In this document: positions 8,636 through 17,908 of the stretch, piece after piece
Position numbering within the stretch: the stretch's first letter is position 1
Layout: each line of letters begins with the position of its first letter
DNA from: Phyllobacterium sp. 628
GTDB lineage: Bacteria; Pseudomonadota; Alphaproteobacteria; Rhizobiales; Rhizobiaceae
Assembly: GCF_014189505.1 (NCBI RefSeq)
Contig: NZ_CP050301.1
Span: 751,501-815,500, forward strand
Direction: 5' to 3'
DNA length: 64,000 nt
The notes under the pieces: generated by a model
The model's input: the letters and a program-made list of their open reading frames with translations, nothing else
Database searches by the model: none
Told to the model about the DNA's origin: nothing
Translations under genes and position numbers: made by a program

Positions 8636-10564
8636 ATGGACTTTAAGCGCCCACAGGCCAGTTGTTTCGGTGCCGCATTGCTGGCCGTTACGGCTTTTGT
8701 CTCGCCTGCCCAGGCCTTTGATCTTTTCGGCGTTCACCTATGGGGGGCGAAGAAGGAAGACGATGCTGATTCGGTCATCGCCGATCCGCAGAAATACACT
8801 GTCGAAACCGCTGCCACGACCGCCGACGATACCAAGAAGCTGGTCGAAGGCGCATCAGGCCTGTTTGCTGACAAGGGAAAGCCGGCCTCGGGCGCTGCCG
8901 GACTGCTGGCCAAGGCACGCGGTGACTACCGCCGTATTCTCGGCGCGCTCTATGCTGACGGCCGCTATGGCGGCACCATCAGCATTCAGGTCGATGGCAA
9001 GGAAGCCAGTGATATCCCGCCCGATGCGGTGTTGTCCCAACCCGCCAAGGTGGTGATTGCGGTTAATCCCGGTTCGCAGTTCCTGTTTGCCTCGGCCCGC
9101 GTCAAGAACATGGCGCCACCTGCGATTGATCCCAAGGATTTTGTCGAAAGCCCCGAGAAGCAGGGCTATGTCGCTGGCGAGATCGCCCGCTCCACCGCCA
9201 TTGTCAAGGCGGAACGGCTCGTGGTCGATGCGTGGCGTGAACAGGGCCACCCCAAGGCCAAGATCGTCAGTCGCGAAGTCGTCGCCGATCATGCGAACAG
9301 CCGTGTCGATGCCACCATTGATGTGGATCCAGGCGCGCGTGCCGGTTTCGGACCGGTTCAGGTCAAGGGCACGGAGCGGATGGACCCGGAATTCGTTGCG
9401 TTCATCACCGGCCTTCAGCCCGGTCAGGAATATGACCCCAACGAAATCGAGCGCGCCAAGAAGCGCCTGTCGCGGCTTGAAGTCTTCCGTTCGGCCCGCA
9501 TCGAAGAAGGCGATGCCATCGGCAGCGATGGTCTCCTGCCGATCACCGTTGCCGTGCAGGAACAAAAGCTGCGCCGCTTCGGCGTTGGCGGCAGCTATTC
9601 GACCTTGGATGGCGCAGGGGTTGAGGCCTACTGGCTGCAACGCAATCTGTTCGGCCGCGCCGAGCGTATCCGTTTTGACGCCAAGATTGGCGGTATTGGC
9701 GGCCAGTCCCTTGATCCGAAGGATTATAATTATCTGCTCGGCGTCAGTTTCACCAAACCGGGTGTCTATACGCCCGATACGGATTTCATCGCCTCGCTGA
9801 TCGCCGAGCGCAAGGTGCTCGACGCCTATACGCAAACATCGATCACCGCCGATGCCGGATTTACGCAGATTTTCTCCGATGAGCTTCTGGGCAAGCTTAC
9901 GGCGAATGTAGCCAAATCGCAGTTCGAGGACGACTATTTCGGCACGCGCGATTTCCTCACTGTCGGTCTCACCGGCGGCCTCACCTATGACAGCCGCAAC
10001 AGCAAGGTCGATCCGGCGCGCGGCTATTATCTCGAGGGTCTGCTCTCGCCCTTCTACGAGGTCGAATACGGTAATTTTGCCACCAAGCTCACTGCCGAAG
10101 GCCGCACCTATGTCGGCTTTGGCACCGATGACCGCTTCGTGCTGGCGGGCCGTGTGAAGCTGGGCAGCATTGTTGGCGCCGAGATTGCCGAACTGCCGTC
10201 GGATCAGTTGTTCTTTGCCGGTGGCGGTGGTTCGGTGCGCGGCTACGCCTATCGCAATATCGGCGTGAATGTCAGGCGCAATGGCAACGATTATGTCATC
10301 GGCGGCCGTTCGCTGGTTGAAGGTTCCGTCGAAGCACGTGCCAAGATCACAAACACCATCGGTGCTGTCGGCTTTGTCGACGCGGGTTATGTCGGCGCGG
10401 AATCCTTCCCGGATTTTGCCGATCAACTGCGCGTCGGCGTCGGCGCCGGTATTCGTTACAACACGGGTCTCGGCCCCATCCGTCTCGATGTGGCCATGCC
10501 ACTCGACCGGAAGGAAAACGACCCGAGTTTTGCATTCTACGTTGGTATAGGACAGGCGTTTTGA
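8636..10564 (+). CDS. tamA: TamA, outer-membrane translocation and assembly protein
   Basis: A 642-residue Omp85 protein that, with TamB, inserts outer-membrane proteins. It has a signal peptide (cleavage after PAQA, about residue 28), roughly 270 residues of POTRA domains, and a C-terminal beta-barrel of alternating aromatic strands. The terminal YVGIGQAF ends in phenylalanine, as outer-membrane barrels do. The GGSVRGYAYRNIG block near residue 530 is the family VRGY motif. Start ATG 8636 gives a clean signal peptide; a TTG lies one codon earlier. It overlaps tamB by 4 bp (TTGA). Confidence 0.93.
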   Translation: MDFKRPQASCFGAALLAVTAFVSPAQAFDLFGVHLWGAKKEDDADSVIADPQKYTVETAATTADDTKKLVEGASGLFADKGKPASGAAGLLAKARGDYRRILGALYADGRYGGTISIQVDGKEASDIPPDAVLSQPAKVVIAVNPGSQFLFASARVKNMAPPAIDPKDFVESPEKQGYVAGEIARSTAIVKAERLVVDAWREQGHPKAKIVSREVVADHANSRVDATIDVDPGARAGFGPVQVKGTERMDPEFVAFITGLQPGQEYDPNEIERAKKRLSRLEVFRSARIEEGDAIGSDGLLPITVAVQEQKLRRFGVGGSYSTLDGAGVEAYWLQRNLFGRAERIRFDAKIGGIGGQSLDPKDYNYLLGVSFTKPGVYTPDTDFIASLIAERKVLDAYTQTSITADAGFTQIFSDELLGKLTANVAKSQFEDDYFGTRDFLTVGLTGGLTYDSRNSKVDPARGYYLEGLLSPFYEVEYGNFATKLTAEGRTYVGFGTDDRFVLAGRVKLGSIVGAEIAELPSDQLFFAGGGGSVRGYAYRNIGVNVRRNGNDYVIGGRSLVEGSVEARAKITNTIGAVGFVDAGYVGAESFPDFADQLRVGVGAGIRYNTGLGPIRLDVAMPLDRKENDPSFAFYVGIGQAF

Positions 10565-13500
10565 CCCGGATTCTCGCAGTCATATTCCTCCTGCTTTTTG
10601 CAGCACCCGTTTTGGCGCAGGACACCACGGCCGAGGCGGAGAAATCTTATTTCCTCAGCTTTGTCGAAGAGCAGCTCTCGACGCCCAACCGGCAGATTGC
10701 GATTTCCGACATTCAGGGCGTGCTGTCGTCGGAAGCCAATATTGGCTCGATCACCATCGCCGATCGCGAAGGCATCTGGCTGCGCATAACCAACGCCAAG
10801 ATTGTCTGGAGCCGTCTGGCGCTGCTGCGCGGGCGCCTCGACATCAACTCGCTGGGCGCGGAGCGCATAGACGTCATCCGCAAGCCATTGCCGGATACCA
10901 GCCTGCCATCGCCGGAGGCCAAGGGTTTCAGCCTGCCGGAATTGCCGCTGGCGGTCATCCTGCAGGATTTGCAGGTTGGGCGCATAGCCTTCGGCGAGGA
11001 TATTTTCGGTCTGAAATCGGAGATTTCGCTGGCTGGCAGCCTGACGCTGGACGCCGGGTCGCTGGATTCAAATTTGCAGGTGCGCCGTCTCGATGGTCCC
11101 GGCGGTCAGTTTGCCATCAAGGCCGCCTATGCCAAGGAAGGCCAGAAGCTTGATCTCGATCTGTTGCTCAATGAACCGCAAAACGGTATCGCCGCCAACC
11201 TGTTGAACATCGAAGGCCGCCCGCCCGTGGTCCTGGCGCTGAAGGGTTCTGGTCCGCTCAGCGATATCGCGCTGCAGCTGACGCTTGACGCGGCTGGCAA
11301 GCGCGTCCTCACCGGCAATACGCAGATCAACCGGCAGGGGGATGGTCTTGGCTTCAAGACCACGGTCGATGGGACAATTGCCATGCTGGTTCCGCCGATC
11401 TTCCGCGACTTCTTCGGCAATGACACCGCGCTCGTGGTCAACGGCGTGGTGCGCGATGCAGGTGGCGTGTCGCTCGACCGCCTGAACATCAAGAGCGCTG
11501 CGCTGGCGCTGGATGCAACAGCCGATACGACCAATGACGGCTTCCTGCGCCGCCTGAAAGTCGATGCATCGATTGCTGATCCGGTGGGCAAGAAGGTTAT
11601 CCTTCCCGTCTCAGGCGGCCAGACCACGGTCGACAAGGCCGTGTTCGCCGTTTCCTACGGCAGCAGCGCCAACAATGACTGGTCGAGCACACTCGATATC
11701 ACCAATCTCACCACCAGCACATTTGCCTCGAAATCGGTCAATCTGATTGCCAAGGGTCTGGCGGAAAATCTCGACAATCCCGCCGCCCGCTCGCTGACCT
11801 ATGATGTGAACGGCGATGTTTCGGGTATCACGGCCAAGCGCGCCTATATCGCCAAGGCGCTCGGCGAACTGATCCAGCTGAAAATCAATGGCGACTGGAA
11901 GGCCGGCACCCCTGTTAATCTGAAACAGGCGCTGATTGCCGCCAATGGGTTCAGCACGTCGCTGGCCGGAACCATCAACAATTTTGCCTATAGCGGCGAT
12001 ATTCTGGTCAAGGCATCGAGCATTGCACCGTTTTCGGACCTCGCGGGGCGTGAACTCGCCGGTTCGCTTGATCTAAAGGCCAACGGCCTTGTGGAAGCGC
12101 TGACCGGCGGTTTTGATCTGGCGCTCGATGGTCGCGCCACCGGCATGCGGCTCGGCGTCGAAGCGGCTGACCGGGTTCTTGAGGGCGAAACCCGCATCAC
12201 CGGCGGTCTGGCCCGCGGTGAAGCAGGCCTCAGCGCCAAAAACTTCAAAGTTGAAAACCCGCAGACGCTGGTCACCGCCAATGGCACCTTTGCCACCGGC
12301 GCAGCCAATTTCGATTTCGGCCTTGATCTCACCAACCTCGCACTTCTGTCGGAAAAGACCGCTGGCGCGCTCAAGGTCAAGGGCAGCGCACGCGGCAGCG
12401 ATAATATTATCGCTCTGGCGTTCAATGCCGGTGTGCCGGACGGCAAACTCTCCGGCCGCAAGCTCACCGTAGGTGCATTCACCTTCAACGGCCTGCTGCT
12501 CAAGGGCGCGCTCGACGGAAAGGTCTCAGGCCTTGCTTTCCTTGATGGTGTTCGGGCGGACCTTGCAACGGAAATCGCCTTGCACAAGGATGAAAAGCGC
12601 CTGAGCAATGTGCAGTTCATTGCCGGTGGAACGCGGCTTCGCGGCGATGTCACGCAGGACAAAAAAGGCTTGCTGCAGGGCAATCTGACACTGGCTTCCA
12701 GCGATGTCTCTACCGCTGCGGCCCTGTTCCTTGTCGAGGCGACCGGCAAGGCCAATGCTGCCATCACGCTTGCCCACGACGATGAGAAACAGAATGTGGA
12801 TATCAAAGGCGATATTGACGGTCTGAAAGCCAATAATGTTGTTGTGGGCAAAGCTGCGATAGCCTTGGCCGCGCAGGATATTTTCAAGGTTCCCTCGGCC
12901 AATGGCACTGTTACGGCCACGACGGTTTCGGCTGGGGGCGTCGATATTTCCAGTCTTGATGCGCAGGCGTTGCAGGAAGGCAAGACGACGAACTTCAAGC
13001 TCAACGCTGCATTGAACAACGGCGCAAAAACCACTGTTGGCGGCGCGCTCGAACCCACCGACAAGGGCTTTCTCCTGTCGCTTGCCAATGCGGATCTGAC
13101 CCGTGGCACGCTGGCGGCCCGTCTGGTCCAGCCAGCCAATATCAATGTCGCGGGCAGCAATGTCTCCTTTGGCGATATCATTCTGGATATTGGCAAGGGT
13201 AAGGTGACCGTGCGCGGGGATATCGCCGATAAGCTCGATCTGGCCGTGGCCATCGACAGGCTGCCGCTGGATATCGCCAACACCATCAAACCGGATCTTG
13301 GCCTCGGCGGTGAAATCAACGGCACGGCAAATATCGGCGGCACACGCGACAAGCCGGATGTGAATTTCAACGTGCAGGCGCGGGCCATCACCGCTGCAAT
13401 GTTGAAGAAGGCCGGACTCGATGCGCTCAATCTTGATGCCAAAGGCACCTCGACCACTGACCAGCTGAATGTCGATGCGCACCTGACCGGAGCCAATGGT

Positions 13501-15165
13501 CTCGATGCGTCGGCCAAGGGTTCGGTGCCGCTGACGCCGGGTCAGCTAGCCGTCGATCTGACGCTCGGCAACCTGCCGCTGCGCACGTTGAACGGCGTGG
13601 TCAAAGATCAGAATTTGGCGGGCAATGTTACCGGCAAGGGACATATTTCCGGTACGCTGCAAAAGCCCGCTGCCGAGTTCGATCTCAAGGGTTCCGGCCT
13701 GTCCGCCAAGCCGTTGCAGGATGTCGGTCTTTCACCGCTGCAACTCGCTGCCGCTGGCCGCTTTGCCAATGATACGCTGACATTGTCGTCGGCCAAGGTC
13801 GATGGTCCGCAGGGCTTTACCGTCTCGGCCAATGGCGCTGTGCCGGTCTCGGGTCATGGTCTTGGCATCAATGTCACCGGCAATATTCCGCTGGTTCTGG
13901 CCAACCGTTTCCTTGCTGATCGCGGCACGCAGGCCAAGGGCAATATTGACGTCACGGCCTCCGTCTCCGGCAGTTTCCAGCAGCCGCTGATCCGGGGCAT
14001 GTTCTCGGCCAATGGCGCCGAGGTGGTTGATCCGGAAACCAATCTGCGCCTGCAGCGCATTACCCTGCTTGGCAGCATGGAAGGCCAGACAGTCACCATC
14101 CGCACGCTCAATGCCGGGCTTTCCACGGGCGGTACGGTCAGTGCCACCGGCACCATTTCCACCGACGCGGCCGCCAACTTCCCGGCCAACATCCAGATCA
14201 AACTGGACAAGGCCCGTTATGCCGATGGCAATCTTGTTGTCGCCACGCTGACCGGTGCCTTGGGTGTCAATGGCCCGCTGACACGCGATCCGCTGATTGC
14301 CGGCAATATCAATATTGACCGGGCCGAGATCAGCGTTCCCGAAAGCTTTGGCGGTTCGTCAGCGGTGATTGACGTCAAGCACAAGAAGACGCCAAAGGCG
14401 GTTGCGCAAACGCTGAAGCGTGCCAAGGCTGACCAGCCGGCCAAGGGCACACCAACGGCGCGTCCCAGTGTCGTGCGCCTTGATATCAACGTGACTGCGC
14501 CTAACAAGATTTTTGTGCGGGGACGCGGGCTCGATACGGAAATTGGTGGTTCGGTGCGGCTGACAGGTCCCGCAACCAATATCCAGCCGGTCGGTGCGTT
14601 TGACCTGATCCGTGGCCGCCTGGAAATCCTCGGCCAGCGCATCACTTTCACTGAAGGTCAGGTAACGCTCGTTGGCGATCTTGATCCGGAGTTGAACTTT
14701 GTCGCCAGCACAACGAGCAGCGATACGGCGGTCAATGTCGCGGTCAAGGGGCGTGTTTCCGATCTTAAGATCACCTTCTCCTCGCAGCCGGAATTGCCGC
14801 AGGACGAAGTTCTGGCGCGCCTGATTTTCAACCGCTCCATCAGTGAATTGTCGCCCTTGCAGATCGCCCGTCTAGCCGCTGCTGCGGCAGAGCTGGCTGG
14901 CGGTTCAAATTCATCGCTGCTTGACAGCCTGCGCAAGGGCACGGGGCTGGATGATCTCGATGTGACGACCGATGCCGAGGGCAATGCCGGTGTGCGTGCC
15001 GGGCGTTACATTCGCGATAATGTTTATCTGGGTGTGGAAGCAGGTGCCGGCGGCAAGACCAAGGGCACGATCAATCTCGATGTTACCCCGCAACTCAAAG
15101 CCAAGGGTTCTGTTGGCAGCGATGGTGATTCCGGTGCGGGTGTGTTCTTCGAGAAGGATTATTGA
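10561..15165 (+). CDS. tamB: TamB, inner-membrane translocation and assembly protein
   Basis: A 1,534-residue protein, normal for TamB. It has an N-terminal signal anchor (ILAVIFLLLFAAPVLA), a very long periplasmic beta-helix-like stretch of repeated Gly/Asp/Lys-rich strands, and the conserved DUF490 C-terminal domain from about residue 1,200, including DLIRGRLEILGQRITFTEG, then SSQPELPQDEVLARLIFNRS and the final VGVEAGAGGKTKGTINLDVTP. Start codon TTG 10561 overlaps the tamA stop, so translation is coupled. It is thought to bridge inner and outer membranes and to move lipids or barrel clients. Confidence 0.95.
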   Translation: MTRILAVIFLLLFAAPVLAQDTTAEAEKSYFLSFVEEQLSTPNRQIAISDIQGVLSSEANIGSITIADREGIWLRITNAKIVWSRLALLRGRLDINSLGAERIDVIRKPLPDTSLPSPEAKGFSLPELPLAVILQDLQVGRIAFGEDIFGLKSEISLAGSLTLDAGSLDSNLQVRRLDGPGGQFAIKAAYAKEGQKLDLDLLLNEPQNGIAANLLNIEGRPPVVLALKGSGPLSDIALQLTLDAAGKRVLTGNTQINRQGDGLGFKTTVDGTIAMLVPPIFRDFFGNDTALVVNGVVRDAGGVSLDRLNIKSAALALDATADTTNDGFLRRLKVDASIADPVGKKVILPVSGGQTTVDKAVFAVSYGSSANNDWSSTLDITNLTTSTFASKSVNLIAKGLAENLDNPAARSLTYDVNGDVSGITAKRAYIAKALGELIQLKINGDWKAGTPVNLKQALIAANGFSTSLAGTINNFAYSGDILVKASSIAPFSDLAGRELAGSLDLKANGLVEALTGGFDLALDGRATGMRLGVEAADRVLEGETRITGGLARGEAGLSAKNFKVENPQTLVTANGTFATGAANFDFGLDLTNLALLSEKTAGALKVKGSARGSDNIIALAFNAGVPDGKLSGRKLTVGAFTFNGLLLKGALDGKVSGLAFLDGVRADLATEIALHKDEKRLSNVQFIAGGTRLRGDVTQDKKGLLQGNLTLASSDVSTAAALFLVEATGKANAAITLAHDDEKQNVDIKGDIDGLKANNVVVGKAAIALAAQDIFKVPSANGTVTATTVSAGGVDISSLDAQALQEGKTTNFKLNAALNNGAKTTVGGALEPTDKGFLLSLANADLTRGTLAARLVQPANINVAGSNVSFGDIILDIGKGKVTVRGDIADKLDLAVAIDRLPLDIANTIKPDLGLGGEINGTANIGGTRDKPDVNFNVQARAITAAMLKKAGLDALNLDAKGTSTTDQLNVDAHLTGANGLDASAKGSVPLTPGQLAVDLTLGNLPLRTLNGVVKDQNLAGNVTGKGHISGTLQKPAAEFDLKGSGLSAKPLQDVGLSPLQLAAAGRFANDTLTLSSAKVDGPQGFTVSANGAVPVSGHGLGINVTGNIPLVLANRFLADRGTQAKGNIDVTASVSGSFQQPLIRGMFSANGAEVVDPETNLRLQRITLLGSMEGQTVTIRTLNAGLSTGGTVSATGTISTDAAANFPANIQIKLDKARYADGNLVVATLTGALGVNGPLTRDPLIAGNINIDRAEISVPESFGGSSAVIDVKHKKTPKAVAQTLKRAKADQPAKGTPTARPSVVRLDINVTAPNKIFVRGRGLDTEIGGSVRLTGPATNIQPVGAFDLIRGRLEILGQRITFTEGQVTLVGDLDPELNFVASTTSSDTAVNVAVKGRVSDLKITFSSQPELPQDEVLARLIFNRSISELSPLQIARLAAAAAELAGGSNSSLLDSLRKGTGLDDLDVTTDAEGNAGVRAGRYIRDNVYLGVEAGAGGKTKGTINLDVTPQLKAKGSVGSDGDSGAGVFFEKDY

Positions 15166-15202
15166 TCGCGGTTGCAGCACGTGGTGGTTGCATATCTACG
15201 CT

Positions 15203-15321
15203 GCGTGGTTCGACAAGCTCACCATGAGGGAGAGGGAGGATTGCAGGGAGTTATATCCTGCAGCGTCTCCGATTGGTTTTGCAGCCACAATTTCCCTCAT
15301 GGTGAGCTTGTCGAACCACGC
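15203..15321. repeat. Perfect 29-bp inverted repeat (dispersed palindromic element)
   Basis: Arms at 15203-15231 and 15293-15321 are exact reverse complements, with a 61-bp loop; the core is TGGTTCGACAAGCTCACCAT. Degenerate relatives (GAGCTTGTCGA ... GAACCAC) occur at about 39464-39500 and 39796-39838. It lies in the tamB/MFS convergent gap and carries no ORF of note. It is probably a non-autonomous palindromic repeat. Confidence 0.85.
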
Positions 15322-15335
15322 ACGATGCGAATGCA

Positions 15336-15369
15336 GATAATATCTCCCCCAACAGAGGGAGATATTATC
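15336..15369. terminator. Bidirectional hairpin between tamB and MFS gene
   Basis: GATAATATCTCCC (15336-15348) and GGGAGATATTATC (15357-15369) form a perfect 13-bp stem with an 8-base loop, 4 bp past the stop of the convergent MFS gene. No T-run follows on the plus strand. Its position suggests it protects or ends both transcripts. Confidence 0.5.
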
Positions 15370-15373
15370 CCCC

Positions 15374-16711
15374 TTACTTCCTCGGCGGCAGTACCGGCAG
15401 CGGTTCAGCCCGGCCCACCACGAATGCGTAGGTGAATGCACCCACCAGCGCCATCACAGCGGCCATGGCGAAGGAAGGCGTATAGTTTCCCTTGAAATGA
15501 TCCAGCAGTGCGCCGAACAGGTACGGGCTAATAATCCCGGCAATGTTCGAGGCAAAGTTCTGGATGCCGCCAATGGAGGCCACGTGATGTGAGCTTGGTG
15601 CAACATCGGCTGGCAAGGACCAGATGGCGGTCGCCGCAACCGCAAGGCTGCTGTAGGAAATTGCCAGAAACATCAGCGCCATATAGAGCGATGAGACGAG
15701 TGCAGCCGGAAGGATGGCTGCGCCGCCGAACAATCCGCCGACCATGACAATCTTGCGCACCGTCGTTACATCAGCGCCGCCACGAATGGCGCGGTCGGCC
15801 CAGGCACCCGCACCCCATGCCGCAAGAACGGCGGTCAGGCCGGGGATCATGCCGAATGTGCCGAGTTCGGCCAGATTGAGGCCGCGTGCATTCTTCAGAT
15901 AGTCGGGAAACCATGTGAGGAAGAAGTAGATGACGAAGTTCAGGCAGAAAAAGCCGATCATCATCCCCCATACGGTGCGATAGCGGAAAAGATCCCGCCA
16001 GCGAATTTTGACCGCATCGGCATCGTCTGTGTCTTCGGTCCGCCCGCCATTCTCGGTAATGTATTGGCGCTCCAGATCATTGGCGCCGGTATGCTCGGCC
16101 GGATCGCGGTACATTCTGTACCAGAAGAACGCCCAGACAAGACCGAACGCGCCGAGGATGACAAAGGAATAATGCCATGTCGCCAAGGCGATGATGCCGG
16201 TGACGATGGGCAAAGCGAGTACGGTGCCGACACGTGAGCCGGAATCGATCACTGCGGTGGCAAAGGAACGTTCACTCTTCGGGAACCAGCGCGACGCCGC
16301 CTTGGTGGCGCTCGGATAGGCCGGCGCTTCACCGGCACCCAATGCGAAACGCACGGCGAAGAAACCCCAGAAACTGGTGGCCAGCGGCGTCAGCGCCGTG
16401 AAAACGGACCACCATACGGCAGCGACGGTGAAAGACCGGCGCGAGCCGACCTTGTCGGTGAACCAGCCGGCAATCAGCATCATGCCGTCATAGGCCCAGA
16501 AGAAGGCGCCGAAAATCAGCCCCTTTTCCGCATTGGTCAGCTGCAGGTTCAGCTCTGCATCGATATAGGGCAGCGCCACACTCATATTGGCGCGGTCGAG
16601 GTAGTTCATGGTGATGCCAAGGAAACACATGGCCAGAATGATGTAGCGGACCTTGCTGGCTCCAGCCGGCGCTTTCTGGGGTGGATGAGCAGCTTTGGTT
16701 GTTGAGGCCAT
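15374..16711 (-). CDS. MFS transporter, anion:cation symporter family (sugar-acid type)
   Basis: A 445-residue, 12-helix inner-membrane permease. NYLDRANMSVALPYI near residue 35 and SRWFPKSERSFATAVIDSGSRVG near residue 140 are typical of the ACS group that imports galactonate, glucarate, tartrate and similar acids with protons. Start ATG 16711 has AAGGGAG upstream; about 80 extra residues in the longest reading are not family-like. It precedes the acid-sugar catabolic operon on the same strand, but a 340-bp gap with repeats separates them, so co-transcription is uncertain. An aldonate substrate fits its neighbours. Confidence 0.88.
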   Translation of the reverse strand: MASTTKAAHPPQKAPAGASKVRYIILAMCFLGITMNYLDRANMSVALPYIDAELNLQLTNAEKGLIFGAFFWAYDGMMLIAGWFTDKVGSRRSFTVAAVWWSVFTALTPLATSFWGFFAVRFALGAGEAPAYPSATKAASRWFPKSERSFATAVIDSGSRVGTVLALPIVTGIIALATWHYSFVILGAFGLVWAFFWYRMYRDPAEHTGANDLERQYITENGGRTEDTDDADAVKIRWRDLFRYRTVWGMMIGFFCLNFVIYFFLTWFPDYLKNARGLNLAELGTFGMIPGLTAVLAAWGAGAWADRAIRGGADVTTVRKIVMVGGLFGGAAILPAALVSSLYMALMFLAISYSSLAVAATAIWSLPADVAPSSHHVASIGGIQNFASNIAGIISPYLFGALLDHFKGNYTPSFAMAAVMALVGAFTYAFVVGRAEPLPVLPPRK

Positions 16712-16845
16712 TGTCTGAAACTCCCTTTGCCACTTTGGGTTGCAACACCATAGGATAATTGCAGCGGTCTGTTCTATCGGGAAATTCAGCCGTGCACTGT
16801 CAATTGGTGTTTGTGTGGTTCGTACACGATAGGGCAGAACATAGC

Positions 16846-17003
16846 TCCCACCCTCCCCCAACGTGGGGAGGGTCGCTGCGTAGCAGCGGGGTGGGGGCAA
16901 GGTGATGTTATCGAATATGCCAGACGGTATGACTGCTCTGATGCATATATTATCCCCCACCCCGGACCTGACGGTCCGACCCTCCCCACGTTGGGGGAGG
17001 GTA
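16846..17003. repeat. Pair of GC-rich palindromic repeats in opposite orientation
   Basis: Copy A (about 16846-16898) and copy B (about 16953-17003) share the stem CCCTCCCC-AACGT-GGGGAGGG plus a GGTGGGGG flank and lie head to head with about 55 bp between them. Similar copies occur at 39858-39908 and, degenerate, at 39620-39676. They resemble the intergenic mosaic repeats of rhizobia. They fill most of the 340-bp gap between the hydrolase and MFS genes; nothing else was seen there. Confidence 0.8.
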
Positions 17004-17051
17004 AGGGCAGTCCTATCTACATGCGCCTTGCTGCCAGCTGTTGATCAGTAT

Positions 17052-17891
17052 TTACCCCTGCACAACATCCTGGCGCTGCTCGCCCAGTCCTTCAATGCCG
17101 AGCGTCATCACATCTCCGGCTTTCAGGAAAATATTCGGCTTCTGGCCAAGGCCGACGCCGGGTGGTGTTCCTGTCGAGATGATGTCACCCGGATGCAGGC
17201 TCATGAACTGCGACAGGTACGAGACCAGGTATTTGACCCCGTAGACCATCGTCTCGGTCGAGCCGTTCTGGTAGCGGTGACCATTGACCTCCAGCCACAT
17301 TTTCAGCTTCTGCGGGTCGGCAATCTCATCCTTGGTCACCAGCCACGGGCCGATCGGACCAAAGGTGTCACTGCTCTTGCCTTTGGTCCACTGCCCCTGC
17401 CGTTCGGCCTGAAAGGCGCGTTCTGATACGTCGTTGATCAGGCAGTAACCGGCAACGTGATCCAGCGCTTCGTCCTCGCTGACATATTTGGCGTGCTTGC
17501 CGATAACGACGCCGAGCTCGACTTCCCAGTCGGTCTTCAGCGAGGTGCGCGGGATTTCCACATTGTCATTCGGCCCGACAATCGCTGACGTCGCCTTCAT
17601 GAAAATGATTGGCTCCGGCGGCACGGTCGCACCGGTTTCCGCCGCATGGTCGGAATAGTTGAGACCAATGCAGATGAACTTGCCGGTTCCCGATACACAG
17701 GCACCGTAACGCGCTACCTCGACCACCGGCAGCGACGCCGGATCGATCGCGGCCAGTTTCTTCAGCCCCTCCGGCGAAATGGCTTCACCGGCAATGTCTT
17801 TCACATGAGCGGAGAGATCGCGGACCTTGCCGTCCTTGTCGACAAGACCCGGCTTTTCCTGACCGGCAGGACCGTAACGCACGAGTTTCAT
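17052..17891 (-). CDS. Fumarylacetoacetate hydrolase-family protein (probable 2,4-diketo-3-deoxy-aldonate hydrolase)
   Basis: A 279-residue FAH-fold enzyme. The metal-binding region is clear: IGLNYSDHAAE, KTDWEVELGVVIGKHA (two Glu) and GYCLINDVSER (Asp). The C-terminal block SLHPGDIISTGTPPGVG is typical. Enzymes of this subgroup cleave 2,4-diketo-3-deoxy sugar acids into pyruvate and a small acid (glycolate or lactate). It is the last gene of a minus-strand operon behind an SDR (17-bp gap) and an aldonate dehydratase, exactly the order of steps dehydrate, oxidise, cleave. The start ATG 17891 follows AAAGGT. The individual substrate is inferred from context. Confidence 0.85.
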   Translation of the reverse strand: MKLVRYGPAGQEKPGLVDKDGKVRDLSAHVKDIAGEAISPEGLKKLAAIDPASLPVVEVARYGACVSGTGKFICIGLNYSDHAAETGATVPPEPIIFMKATSAIVGPNDNVEIPRTSLKTDWEVELGVVIGKHAKYVSEDEALDHVAGYCLINDVSERAFQAERQGQWTKGKSSDTFGPIGPWLVTKDEIADPQKLKMWLEVNGHRYQNGSTETMVYGVKYLVSYLSQFMSLHPGDIISTGTPPGVGLGQKPNIFLKAGDVMTLGIEGLGEQRQDVVQG

Positions 17892-17908
17892 GGAATACCT
17901 TTCTGAGT

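Noticed and set aside
8855-10426. Long antisense open frame (523 codons) opposite tamA
   Set aside because: The sense strand is a complete, signal-peptide-bearing TamA; the antisense frame is a high-GC shadow without family features or ribosome site.
11988-13517. Long antisense open frames opposite tamB
   Set aside because: Ser/Arg/Pro-rich composition typical of shadow translation; tamB is intact on the plus strand.
16846-17003. Possible CRISPR-like array because of repeated GC-rich units
   Set aside because: Only two units in opposite orientation with unequal spacing; they are palindromic intergenic repeats. No cas gene was seen in the window.
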